A DNA stretch of 64,000 nt. Origin: an uncultured Stomatobaculum sp. Its GTDB lineage: Bacteria > Bacillota > Clostridia > Lachnospirales > Lachnospiraceae. The DNA is taken from NCBI RefSeq assembly GCF_937924975.1, contig NZ_CALEYG010000003.1, positions 1-64,000 of the forward strand, given 5' to 3'. Position numbers and translations under genes: made by a program. A model generated the notes under the pieces. It did not search any database. It worked only from the letters and a program-made list of their open reading frames with translations, and had not been told where the DNA came from. Positions 49,334 to 57,285 of the stretch are shown here, piece by piece; the first letter of the stretch is position 1; each line of letters opens with the position of its first letter.

Positions 49334-50608
49334 ATGCTTCGCTTGCTGATTCTTGCGGATGATTTTACCGGTGCGCTGGACACCGGGGTGCGCTTTGCTG
49401 CGCGCGGCATTCCGACCCAGGTTCTGACCGCTAAGGCGCATCATTTTACAGAAGAAGACGCAGAGGTGCTCGTAATCGACACGGAAACCAGACATCTCAG
49501 TCCGACAGAGGCGGGCAAGATTGTGCGTGCTCTGACGGAGAGTGCGATACATGCCGGTGTCTCCTGCGTCTATAAAAAGACAGATTCCGCGCTCCGCGGC
49601 AATGTCGGTGCGGAACTGGAAGCCGCGCTCTCGGGGAGCGGCGAGTCTGTGCTTCCCTTTCTCCCGGCATTTCCGGAACTCGGCCGGACAACGGTCGGAG
49701 GTCGCCATTATATCAACGGAATACCAGTCGATGAGAGCCCTTTCGGCAAGGATCCGTTTGAACCGGTGCGGACGGCGGAAGTTACGGCTCTGCTCGGACT
49801 GCAGAGCAAGCTCCCGGCAGAGAGTTTTCCGCCGCTTGCGGCGGATGGTACCGTGCCGTCGAGGGGCGGCGGTATTCTGATTTTTGATGCGGCAAGCGAA
49901 GAAGAGTTGTTTGCAAGCGGCAGAGCACTGTTTCGAAAAACCGTACCGCGGGTGCTTGCCGGTTGCGCCGGGTTTGCGGCCTACTTGCCGGACTTACTGG
50001 GACTCGGCGCGCGCGGTGAGAGCAGTTTACCGGCGCTCTCCCCGAGGCTACTGGTTCTCTGCGGGAGTGTGAATCCGATTACACGCCGTCAGCTCTCCGT
50101 TGCGGCGGATGCGGGCTTTCGGCATGTGCATCTCACGCCGCAGGAGAAAGTATTGCCGGACTTTTTTGCGACGGCGGCGGGAGGTGTAGCACTTCAAGCA
50201 CTGCGGGAACAGCTGAGAGAGCATCCGTATCTCATCATTGACAGCAATGATGCGGGTGAAAATACGGAGACAAAAAACTATGCGGAGAACCTGGGACTTT
50301 CTCTCGATGAGCTGCGCTGTCGTATTGCAAATGCGCTTGGCACAGTGCTCGCAGGGCTCATCGAAGAGCCCGCACTCGGCACTTTGTTGCTGACCGGCGG
50401 CGATACACTCCTACAGTGTATGAATGCACTTGGTGTTCGGAAGGTGGAACCGGTCGGCGAGTTGGAGAGCGGGATTGTGCTCTGCCGCTTTTCCTATCGC
50501 GGAAAAGAGCATGCCGTGATTACCAAGTCGGGCGGATTCGGGGAAGAAGATTTGTTGCCGCGCCTTGCGCGCTTTTTGGAGAAGAAGACAGAAGGAGAGA
50601 AGAAATGA
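49334..50608 (+). CDS. DUF1537 four-carbon acid sugar kinase
   Basis: 424 residues from ATG 49334 with AGAGGAGG upstream. N-terminal substrate domain with LILADDFTGALDTG and the YKKTDSALRGNVGAELEA block, and AFPELGRTTVGGRHYING. The C-terminal nucleotide domain has LLLTGGDTLLQCM, GELESGIVLCRF and VITKSGGFGEED. The family phosphorylates C4 acid sugars (D-threonate, D-erythronate, 3-dehydro forms) at the 4-position. With the PdxA2-type gene at 53.9 kb this matches the known D-threonate/D-erythronate route to DHAP. First gene of the operon. Confidence 0.92.
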   Translation: MLRLLILADDFTGALDTGVRFAARGIPTQVLTAKAHHFTEEDAEVLVIDTETRHLSPTEAGKIVRALTESAIHAGVSCVYKKTDSALRGNVGAELEAALSGSGESVLPFLPAFPELGRTTVGGRHYINGIPVDESPFGKDPFEPVRTAEVTALLGLQSKLPAESFPPLAADGTVPSRGGGILIFDAASEEELFASGRALFRKTVPRVLAGCAGFAAYLPDLLGLGARGESSLPALSPRLLVLCGSVNPITRRQLSVAADAGFRHVHLTPQEKVLPDFFATAAGGVALQALREQLREHPYLIIDSNDAGENTETKNYAENLGLSLDELRCRIANALGTVLAGLIEEPALGTLLLTGGDTLLQCMNALGVRKVEPVGELESGIVLCRFSYRGKEHAVITKSGGFGEEDLLPRLARFLEKKTEGEKK

Positions 50609-51768
50609 GCAAATTTCCGAAATTACCGGGACTTTCGTTTGACGGCACGGTCTATGAAGATGAAGAGATGGGCGTACTGGAAGCCCTGTTGCCGACCGGC
50701 GGTTTTCCGACGGCACACGCACCGGCGATGGTAGAGTTGCCGAACGGCGATCTTCTCGCCTGCTGGTTTGCGGGCACCTATGAGGGCAGTGCGGACATCC
50801 ACATTGTTTGTTCGGCGCTCAGAAACGGTGAGACCAAGTGGTCGGCTGTCACCGACCTCTCCCGCGACCCGAAAAAGAGCGAGCAGAATCCCTCGCTCTT
50901 TCTGGGACCGGACGGCGCTGTCTGGGCCATGTACACCGCGCAGGACGACAGAGAGAGCGGCAAGGACAATATGCAGTTTACGGCGGAAGTGCGTTGCCAG
51001 AAGAGCTTTGACGGCGGAAGAAGCTGGGGCGAGTATGAGACCGTATTTCCGGAGCCCGGAACCTTTTGCCGCCAGCCGATTCAGATTCTCTCGAACGGAC
51101 GCTGGATTTTCTCCAACTGGCTCTGCACGGATTCGCCGGACGGACTCGCAGGCGATCCGACGGGATTTCGCATCTCGGATGACCAAGGAAAAAGTTGGAA
51201 GCTCGTGATGATGCCGAAGAGCAACGGCCATGTTCACGCCAATGTAATTGAACTCGAGCTGGGACATCTGGTCGCTTTTATGCGGCACCGCGAGGCAAAG
51301 CGCATTCACCGGAGCGAATCCTTTGACTGGGGAGAGAGCTGGTCGGAGCCGGTTCCCACGCCGCTGCCGAACAACAATTCCGGTATCAGCGCGGTGAAAC
51401 TGAAGAGCGGTCGCATTGCAATCGCCTATAATCCGACCTCCGCGCCGGAGAGTCAGTCCGGCAAAGCGGCCTGGCCGGGACTGCGCTGCCCGGTTGCGGT
51501 GGCGCTCTCCGAGGACGGCGGCAAGACCTTCCCGCTGATTCGCTGGATGGAGCGGGGCGAGGGTTTTATCGGTGACGAAAACCGCACGAATAACCGCCAG
51601 TACGAGTATCCCTACCTCATGCAGAGTAGTGACGGTATGCTGCACTTAGCCTATGCCGCGAGAACCCGCGAGGGCATCAAGTATCTTCGCTTCCGCGAAG
51701 AAGATGTCGCAGGTGAAAAGCGCGAGACCATGGGACTTTATAACCCGACGGCGGCACAGAGCCGCTGA
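50605..51768 (+). CDS. Cytoplasmic sialidase-fold (BNR repeat) protein
   Basis: 387 residues; ATG 50605 overlaps the kinase stop (ATGA), with GAAGGAGAG upstream. No signal peptide. Four Asp-boxes are visible: SFDGGRSW (near 134), SDDQGKSW (near 191), SFDWGESW (near 240) and SEDGGKTF (near 302), the mark of a six-bladed propeller (PF13088-like). Further conserved blocks are HAPAMVELPNGDLLACWFAG, EQNPSLFLGPDG and RQPIQILSNGRWI. True sialidases are usually exported, so inside the cell a role on a sugar-acid intermediate is more likely than sialic acid release. Reaction unknown. Confidence 0.8.
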   Translation: MSKFPKLPGLSFDGTVYEDEEMGVLEALLPTGGFPTAHAPAMVELPNGDLLACWFAGTYEGSADIHIVCSALRNGETKWSAVTDLSRDPKKSEQNPSLFLGPDGAVWAMYTAQDDRESGKDNMQFTAEVRCQKSFDGGRSWGEYETVFPEPGTFCRQPIQILSNGRWIFSNWLCTDSPDGLAGDPTGFRISDDQGKSWKLVMMPKSNGHVHANVIELELGHLVAFMRHREAKRIHRSESFDWGESWSEPVPTPLPNNNSGISAVKLKSGRIAIAYNPTSAPESQSGKAAWPGLRCPVAVALSEDGGKTFPLIRWMERGEGFIGDENRTNNRQYEYPYLMQSSDGMLHLAYAARTREGIKYLRFREEDVAGEKRETMGLYNPTAAQSR

Positions 51769-51809
51769 GTTTTGGGCGTGACAGTCATCCAATCAAAGGA
51801 GGAAACATC

Positions 51810-52976
51810 ATGTTAAAGCAGTACAGTTTGAAATTACCGCATGCTGTCTACGGCGGCGAAAATGCGATGGAGCAGATCACGGATATTCTGAAGACGAACG
51901 CTGCCAAAAAGGTTGCGATTTTCACGGATAAGGGCATAGAAAAGGCCGGCTTGTTCGCACTGCCGGAGGCGGCAGTCAAGGCTGCCGGTGTCGAGTACTA
52001 TGTGTTGGACGAGCTCCCGGCAGAGCCGAGCTATGAGGCAGTGCAGAAGCTGATTGATGAATTCAAGCACTCGGGCGCGGACTTTATCGTGGCCTGCGGC
52101 GGCGGTTCCGTGATGGACGCCGCAAAGCTTGCGAGCGTACTTGTGACTGATGACTACGGCGTGAAGGAATTGCTCGACACGCCAGGCATTGCCAAGAAGT
52201 GTGTTCCGATCATCCTGATTCCGACGACGGCCGGAACCGGCGCGGAGGTCACGCCGAATGCAATCGTCGCGGTTCCGGAGCGGGAACTTAAAGTCGGCAT
52301 TGTCAATGAAAATATGATTGCGGACTATGTGATTCTCGACGCCAGAATGATTAAGAATCTGCCGCGCCCCATTGCGGCTGCGACCGGCGTCGATGCGCTT
52401 GCACACTGCATTGAGTGCTTCACCGGCAATAAGGCGAACCCATTCAGCGATATCTATGCGCTCGAGGGTCTGGATTTGATTCTCAATAACATCGAGAAGG
52501 CCTGCGATGACCCGGAGGCGATGAAAGAGAAGAATCGGATGCAGATTGCGGCCTACTACGGCGGTCTCGCAATTACGGCCTCCGGCACCACGGCGGTGCA
52601 CGCGCTGAGCTACCCGCTCGGCGGCAAGTACCACATTGCGCACGGCGTGTCGAATGCAATCCTGCTGGCACCGGTCATGCGCTTTAACAGTGTGGATCCT
52701 GAGGTGAAGAAGCGCCTTGCCCTTGCCTATGACCGCTGCTGCCACGGGGAAAAGCACTGTGAGACAGTAGAGGAGAAGTGTGCGTGGATGATACGCCGCA
52801 TCGAAGAAATCGTAGAACACCTCGATATTCCGAAGAGCCTTAAAAGTTTCGGTGTTCCGGAAGGAGATTTAGAGGGTCTCGTGCAGGCAGGCATGCAGGT
52901 TCAGCGTCTGCTCACCAACAACAGACGCCTTGTCACCGAGGCGGATGCGAGAGCACTTTACTTAGAGATTATGTGA
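51810..52976 (+). CDS. Iron-containing alcohol dehydrogenase
   Basis: 388 residues from ATG 51810 (AAAGGAGG upstream). NAD(P)-binding CGGGSVMDAAK near 95, PTTAGTGAEVT, and metal ligands Asp/His in TGVDALAHCIE and the two His of TAVHALSYPLGGKYHIAHG. Group III Fe-dependent dehydrogenases reduce aldehydes or oxidise hydroxy groups. In this operon it most likely reduces the aldehyde released by the aldolase, or oxidises a hydroxy acid. It lies 41 bp after the propeller gene. Confidence 0.9.
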   Translation: MLKQYSLKLPHAVYGGENAMEQITDILKTNAAKKVAIFTDKGIEKAGLFALPEAAVKAAGVEYYVLDELPAEPSYEAVQKLIDEFKHSGADFIVACGGGSVMDAAKLASVLVTDDYGVKELLDTPGIAKKCVPIILIPTTAGTGAEVTPNAIVAVPERELKVGIVNENMIADYVILDARMIKNLPRPIAAATGVDALAHCIECFTGNKANPFSDIYALEGLDLILNNIEKACDDPEAMKEKNRMQIAAYYGGLAITASGTTAVHALSYPLGGKYHIAHGVSNAILLAPVMRFNSVDPEVKKRLALAYDRCCHGEKHCETVEEKCAWMIRRIEEIVEHLDIPKSLKSFGVPEGDLEGLVQAGMQVQRLLTNNRRLVTEADARALYLEIM

Positions 52977-53008
52977 GAAGCCGAGAGCAGAGAGAAGGAG
53001 GAGACAGC

Positions 53009-53923
53009 ATGAAGACCAGTGAGATCAGAGGAATTATCCCCCCGGTTATTACCCCGATGAATAACGATGCAGAGCAGAGCGTCAACTATGCGGAACTGAG
53101 AAACCAGGTGAACCGCCTCTTGGCGGGTGGCGTGCACGGTATTTTTCCGGCGGGCACAAACGGCGAGGCCTATGCGCTCTCGCTTGCGGAGCGCGAAGAG
53201 ATTTTTGCGGCCGTCATCGACGAAGTGCACGGCAGAGTGCCGGTCTATGCGGGCACGGGCTGCATCACGACCGCGGATACGATACGCCTCAGCAAGCGCG
53301 CCGAAGAACTCGGTGCGGACGCGCTTTCGATTGTGACCCCGAGCTTTGCGCTCGCATCCCAGAAGGAACTCTACGACCACTATGCGGCGGTCGCAAAAGA
53401 GGTGCATATCCCGATTATTCTCTACAACATTCCGGCGCGGACCGGCAATAAACTTCTGCCGGAAACGGTACAGGCTCTTTGCCGCGATATCGATGTGATT
53501 GTCGGCGCCAAAGATTCGAGCGGCGATCTCGAGAACCTGAAGGCATATATACGCCTCACCAAGGAACTTTCCAAGGAAGTTGCGATTCTCGCGGGCAATG
53601 ACGGCGCGATTCTCAGCTGCCTCAAGGAAGGCGGCGCAGGCGGCATTGCGGGGCGCGCAAATATCTGGCCGAAGACACTTGCGAGTATCTACGACAAGTG
53701 GCTTGCAGGTGATGCTAGGGGGGCGGAGGAGGCGCAGGAAGCAATTTCCGAGCTGCAGAGCATCTTCCGCTACGGTAACCCGAATACGATTATCAAGACG
53801 GCAGTCGAGCTTCTCGGCTATCCGGTCGGGAAATGCCGCGCGCCGTTCTCCTATGTACCGGAAGAGGGCATTGAGGCGCTTCGGGAACTTCTGGATCGAA
53901 ACAAGGCGCGCGGGCTCGCCTGA
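53009..53923 (+). CDS. DapA/NanA-family aldolase
   Basis: 304 residues from ATG 53009 with AAGGAGGAG upstream. TIM barrel class I aldolase family: PVITPMNND, GTNGEAYALSLAER, Tyr in ILYNIPARTGNK (near 141) and the Schiff-base Lys in VGAKDSSGD (near 167). The GTNGEAY loop differs from GTTGE of true dihydrodipicolinate synthases, and the lysine-pathway context is absent. A 2-keto-3-deoxy-acid or hydroxy-oxo-acid aldolase that yields pyruvate or a related 2-oxoacid is the better guess. Confidence 0.88.
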   Translation: MKTSEIRGIIPPVITPMNNDAEQSVNYAELRNQVNRLLAGGVHGIFPAGTNGEAYALSLAEREEIFAAVIDEVHGRVPVYAGTGCITTADTIRLSKRAEELGADALSIVTPSFALASQKELYDHYAAVAKEVHIPIILYNIPARTGNKLLPETVQALCRDIDVIVGAKDSSGDLENLKAYIRLTKELSKEVAILAGNDGAILSCLKEGGAGGIAGRANIWPKTLASIYDKWLAGDARGAEEAQEAISELQSIFRYGNPNTIIKTAVELLGYPVGKCRAPFSYVPEEGIEALRELLDRNKARGLA

Positions 53924-53932
53924 GGAGTCAGT

Positions 53933-55021
53933 ATGGAAAACAGACCGATTGTCGGTATTACAATGGGTGATCCGGCCGGGACCGGACCGGAAATCAGTAT
54001 TAAGGCGCTCGCAGACCCCGCACAATACGAGTTCTGCCGCCCGCTTATCATCGGCGACGCCGATATCATGGAGCAGGCGAAGGGCTTTGTGGGGCATCCG
54101 GAAATTAAGATTCACCGCTGTGAAAAGGTTGCGGATGCACTTTTTCAGCCGGGAACCGTGGACGTGCTGCATCTGCCGCTCATTGCGGATGTGAAGCGAT
54201 TTGAGCTTGCCAAGGTAAGCGCCGAGGGCGGCAATGCCGCGTTTCAGTGTGTAAAAAAGGTCATTGCGCTTGCGATGGCCGGTGAGGTGGATGCAACCTG
54301 CACGAATGCGCTGAACAAAGAGGCTATGAATATGGCGCTTGCACAGGATAAGGGCGCGCGCTCGGACGGTTACACGCATTTTGACGGTCACACGGAGATT
54401 TATGCGACCTACACCGGAACCAAGAAATACACGATGATGCTTGCCCACCACGATTTCCGTGTGGTGCATGTCTCGACGCATGTCTCGCTCCGCGAAGCCT
54501 GCGAGCGTGTAAAAAAAGCGCGCGTGCTCGAGGTCATTGAGATTGCAAACCGGGCCTGCAAAGACATGGGCATCGAGCATCCGCGCATTGCGGTTGCCGG
54601 GCTCAATCCGCACTGCGGCGAGAACGGTCTTTTCGGACGGGAGGAAATCGAGGAGATTACCCCCGCAATCGAGGCGGCAAAGGCCGAGGGCATTACCGGT
54701 GTCACAGGACCCTGCCCGCCGGACAGCGTGTTCTCGCAGGCACTCGGGGGCTGGTATGACATTGTGGTCTGTATGTACCACGACCAGGGCCATATTCCGT
54801 TAAAGACGGTCGGCTTTGTCTACGACCGTGAAAAAAAGGACTGGAAGGCTGTGGAGGGCGTCAATGTGACGCTTGGCTTACCCATTGTCCGCGCGAGTGT
54901 GGATCACGGCACCGATTTTTACCATGCCGGCAAGGGCAACGGCAACGAGAAGAGCCTGATCAATGCGATGAAGTATGCGACGCGCATGGCGCTTGGCAGA
55001 GCAAAACAGAGAAATAACTGA
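53933..55021 (+). CDS. pdxA2: PdxA2-type 4-phosphate-acid dehydrogenase
   Basis: 362 residues from ATG 53933. PdxA family motifs: GITMGDPAGTGPEI at the start and metal-binding His in FDGHTEIY, HVSTHVSLRE and MYHDQGHIPLK. PdxA itself oxidises 4-phosphohydroxythreonine in vitamin B6 synthesis, but next to a DUF1537 kinase the PdxA2 subfamily oxidises 4-phospho-D-threonate or -erythronate, with decarboxylation to DHAP and CO2. No other B6 gene is near. A terminator follows. Confidence 0.88.
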   Translation: MENRPIVGITMGDPAGTGPEISIKALADPAQYEFCRPLIIGDADIMEQAKGFVGHPEIKIHRCEKVADALFQPGTVDVLHLPLIADVKRFELAKVSAEGGNAAFQCVKKVIALAMAGEVDATCTNALNKEAMNMALAQDKGARSDGYTHFDGHTEIYATYTGTKKYTMMLAHHDFRVVHVSTHVSLREACERVKKARVLEVIEIANRACKDMGIEHPRIAVAGLNPHCGENGLFGREEIEEITPAIEAAKAEGITGVTGPCPPDSVFSQALGGWYDIVVCMYHDQGHIPLKTVGFVYDREKKDWKAVEGVNVTLGLPIVRASVDHGTDFYHAGKGNGNEKSLINAMKYATRMALGRAKQRNN

Positions 55022-55037
55022 GTGCGTTGTGCGACAG

Positions 55038-55075
55038 AAGAGAGCTGTTCCAAACAAGGACAGCTTTCTCTTTTT
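55038..55075 (+). terminator. Intrinsic terminator between pdxA2 and the permease
   Basis: AGAGAGCTGTTCC pairs with GGACAGCTTTCTCT (one bulged T, one G-T pair) around AAACAA, followed by a T-rich run. Confidence 0.75.
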
Positions 55076-55088
55076 CTTTCAGGTATAT

Positions 55089-55103
55089 GTTTCAAATTAG
55101 AAC
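55089..55103. promoter_or_regulatory. Predicted operator O3 of the acid-sugar regulon
   Basis: GTTTCAAATTAGAAC, 13 of 15 bases identical to O1. Centre 55096, 105 bp before the end of the -10 at 55196-55201, exactly the O1 distance. Confidence 0.6.
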
Positions 55104-55137
55104 TATATTTTTAATTGTGAAAAAGAAAATAAGAAAT

Positions 55138-55152
55138 GATTCAAAAGAGAAC
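55138..55152. promoter_or_regulatory. Predicted operator O4 of the acid-sugar regulon
   Basis: GATTCAAAAGAGAAC, three differences from O3. Centre 55145, 49 bp from O3 and 56 bp before the end of the -10, matching the O1-O2 layout. Confidence 0.5.
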
Positions 55153-55172
55153 GAAGATGAGAAACAGTGCAG

Positions 55173-55201
55173 TGGGAGAGTCAGCGGTATATCGGTATAC
55201 T
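55173..55201 (+). promoter_or_regulatory. Probable activator-dependent promoter of the permease gene
   Basis: TATACT at 55196-55201, no recognisable -35 at the proper distance. Position relative to O3 and O4 equals that of the kinase promoter relative to O1 and O2. Confidence 0.45.
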
Positions 55202-55240
55202 TGAGACAAATGAACGAAAAGTTTGAAGGAGGATTTCGGT

Positions 55241-56518
55241 ATGACAACACCTATGATACTTGCGCTGGCAATTACCGTTCTCATGATCGTCTTGATCATG
55301 GTCGACAAGTTGCCGTTCGGCGCGCCGCCGCTCATTGCCCTGCTCCTCATGGTGGTGCTCGGTGTCACGGACATCAAGACAGCTTTCGGCGGCTTCTCGA
55401 ACTCGACCATTGTGATGCTTGCTTCCTTCATGGCAATCATCGCTGCGTTGCAGAAGACCAGCCTCTTGGTCCGATTTAAAGAGACAATGTTCAACCTCGC
55501 GGCACACGGCGGCTTCAAGGCCTACATCCTCTTGATTCTGGTTGTCATGCTGGGCTGCAGCCTCTTCGGAACCGGCTCCACTGCTTATTACGTCTTGGTA
55601 ATCGGTCTCCTCTCCAACTTGCCGGATTCGAGAGCACTGCCGCCGTCCCGTGTGTTGATGCCCGCCGGTTTTGCGGCAAACCATCCTTTGCTCCCGTTCA
55701 ACACGGCGCTCCAGTACGGCATTGTGATTGCGGTGCTGCAGAGTGTTGGCATCAATTCGAATGTGAACCTCGTGAAGTTCTCGCTTGTGAACCTCTGTCT
55801 CTCGCTCGGTTTCTTTGCATGGTGTGTCCTTGCGTATCGCATTATGCCGGATCACCCGATTACCAGCCAGAAGGCGGATGAGAGCAAGCTTGAGAAAAAA
55901 GTCACGCTCGACAGCCGGAAAGAAATGATTACCTATGTGAGCTTTGTGATTGCAGTGGTCGGTATGGTACTGCAGAGCAAAATCGGTGATGCAGGCTACG
56001 CCATTACGGCGCTCGCGGTCGCGGTACTCCTGATTGCGGGAGTTCTGAGCTTTGATGAGGTGAGAAGCGCAATCAGCGCGCCGATTATCCTGATGTCCGC
56101 CGGTGTCATCGGCATTGCGGATGCACTCGGCAATACCGGCTTAACGAACCTGGTCGGTCAGACCGTCGCAAATATGCTCGGCAGCAATGTGAACCCCTTT
56201 GTCCTGATTTTCGCGTTCTGCATCCTGACCAGTGTGCTCGCGACACTGACCGGTTCCACCATCGGTACGGTCTATGTCTTTGCGCCCATGGCAATCGCAA
56301 CCTGTGTAAACCTGGGACTCGATCCGACCGCGGCAGCGGCAGCCATCGTGATTTCCGGCTGGTGCGGACACTTCCTCCCGATTGACGGCATGCCGGCCAT
56401 GATTATGGGTGCAGGCAATTATAAGATCGGCGAGTTCTGGAAGTTTACGGTCCCGCAGTACTTTATTCGCCTACTTGTGCTGACCGCAGGCGCCGTAATC
56501 CTCTTTCCGATGAAGTGA
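55241..56518 (+). CDS. SLC13/DASS-type permease
   Basis: 425 residues from ATG 55241 with AAGGAGG upstream. About 11 membrane helices with an inverted-repeat layout: helix-hairpin regions GGFSNSTIVMLASFMAI in the first half and TGSTIGTVYVFAPMAIAT in the second are the substrate/Na+ sites of the ion transporter superfamily. Relatives take up dicarboxylates or other organic acids with Na+. By position and shared operators it should import the acid sugar or its precursor. Confidence 0.85.
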   Translation: MTTPMILALAITVLMIVLIMVDKLPFGAPPLIALLLMVVLGVTDIKTAFGGFSNSTIVMLASFMAIIAALQKTSLLVRFKETMFNLAAHGGFKAYILLILVVMLGCSLFGTGSTAYYVLVIGLLSNLPDSRALPPSRVLMPAGFAANHPLLPFNTALQYGIVIAVLQSVGINSNVNLVKFSLVNLCLSLGFFAWCVLAYRIMPDHPITSQKADESKLEKKVTLDSRKEMITYVSFVIAVVGMVLQSKIGDAGYAITALAVAVLLIAGVLSFDEVRSAISAPIILMSAGVIGIADALGNTGLTNLVGQTVANMLGSNVNPFVLIFAFCILTSVLATLTGSTIGTVYVFAPMAIATCVNLGLDPTAAAAAIVISGWCGHFLPIDGMPAMIMGAGNYKIGEFWKFTVPQYFIRLLVLTAGAVILFPMK

Positions 56519-56526
56519 GGTCGTCT

Positions 56527-56874
56527 ATGAAAAATCAATTTGCGCTGGAACATATCGGCATCAATACCGCAAGCCCCGAAGAAGCGGAGCAGCTCGCAAA
56601 GCTCTTATCGCTCCTCTTCAATCTGGAACCCCGCCACGGTCAGAAGTCGGAATTTGCGGGCCCCTACTTTGAATGCATGAAGCAGCCCTTCCTCGGCAGC
56701 AAAGGACATGTCGCAATGCGCACCGAGAACCTTAAGAGCGCGGTGGAAGAGCTGAGGGAAAAAGGCTTTTCCTTCCGCATGGAGACTGCCGCGTATTTCG
56801 AGGACGGCAGCATCAGAAATGTATATCTCGACGGCGAATACGGCGGCTTCGCGATTCATATCATGCAGAAGTAA
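56527..56874 (+). CDS. VOC (glyoxalase-fold) protein of the acid-sugar cluster
   Basis: 115 residues from ATG 56527 (GTGAGGT upstream), 8 bp after the permease. Begins FALEHIGINTASPEEAEQLA; later blocks are GPYFECMKQPFLGSKGHVAM and VYLDGEYGGFAIHIMQK. From memory these blocks resemble the C-terminal VOC domain fused to some KDPG aldolases; here it stands alone. A role in isomerising or stabilising a 2-oxo-3-deoxy acid would fit, but the reaction is not known. Confidence 0.75.
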   Translation: MKNQFALEHIGINTASPEEAEQLAKLLSLLFNLEPRHGQKSEFAGPYFECMKQPFLGSKGHVAMRTENLKSAVEELREKGFSFRMETAAYFEDGSIRNVYLDGEYGGFAIHIMQK

Positions 56875-56900
56875 AACCATTCCATAGCCTCCACCCCGAG

Positions 56901-56945
56901 CAGCCCTCTGTGAACGCAGACAAGTGTTCGCAGGGGGCTGTTTGT
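56901..56945 (+). terminator. Terminator after the VOC gene
   Basis: CAGCCCTCTGTGAAC (56901-56915) pairs with GTTCGCAGGGGGCTG (56926-56940) as a 15-bp stem with two G-T pairs, followed by TTTGT. Confidence 0.7.
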
Positions 56946-56953
56946 GATATAAT
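56925..56953 (+). promoter_or_regulatory. Extended -10 promoter of the small tandem genes
   Basis: TGA-TATAAT (-10 at 56948-56953). The -35 position (56925-56930, TGTTCG) is weak and lies in the 3' arm of the terminator. Confidence 0.55.
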
Positions 56954-56995
56954 TGTTTGGCGGAAAAATGACAGAAAGAAGAGAGCTGAGCGAAG

Positions 56996-57229
56996 ATGAG
57001 AGAAACGCAAGAACTTGCGGACGAGGCATTGAAAGCGGCCATTCAAAGTATTCTGGAGCAAGCGCTGTGTGCGGTCACGGATTTGAGGCAAAATCCGCAG
57101 GATACTTCCAAGGGCGGGCGCGTGCTGGCTTACTATGAGGTTTTGGATACTGTGAAAAATCAGTTGGAAATATACGACTTGGACGCGGACGTTTTTGGTC
57201 TCGGCATGAATTTGGATGAGCTGTTGTGA
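56996..57229 (+). CDS. Small helical hypothetical protein, tandem paralogue A
   Basis: 77 residues from ATG 56996; the ribosome site is poor (GAGAGCTGAGCGAAG). Predicted all-helical, acidic, no membrane segment. The block GGRVLAYYEVLDTVKNQLE followed by LDADVFGLGMNLDELL aligns with the next gene's product, so the two arose by duplication. Function unknown. Confidence 0.65.
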   Translation: MRETQELADEALKAAIQSILEQALCAVTDLRQNPQDTSKGGRVLAYYEVLDTVKNQLEIYDLDADVFGLGMNLDELL

Positions 57230-57285
57230 CCGCGTTGAGAGCGGTGTCTCTTGAATCTTTGAAGAAGAGAAAGAGAGGAGCGGCT

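Noticed and set aside
53009..53923. Dihydrodipicolinate synthase (dapA) of lysine synthesis
   Set aside because: The substrate loop is GTNGEAY and the neighbours are acid-sugar genes, not lysine genes.
52958..54793. 611-codon open frame on the minus strand
   Set aside because: It lies antisense to the dapA-type and pdxA2 genes, which have clear families and ribosome sites. Its product is low in hydrophobic cores, rich in Arg/His/Asn and of no family; it is a codon-bias shadow.
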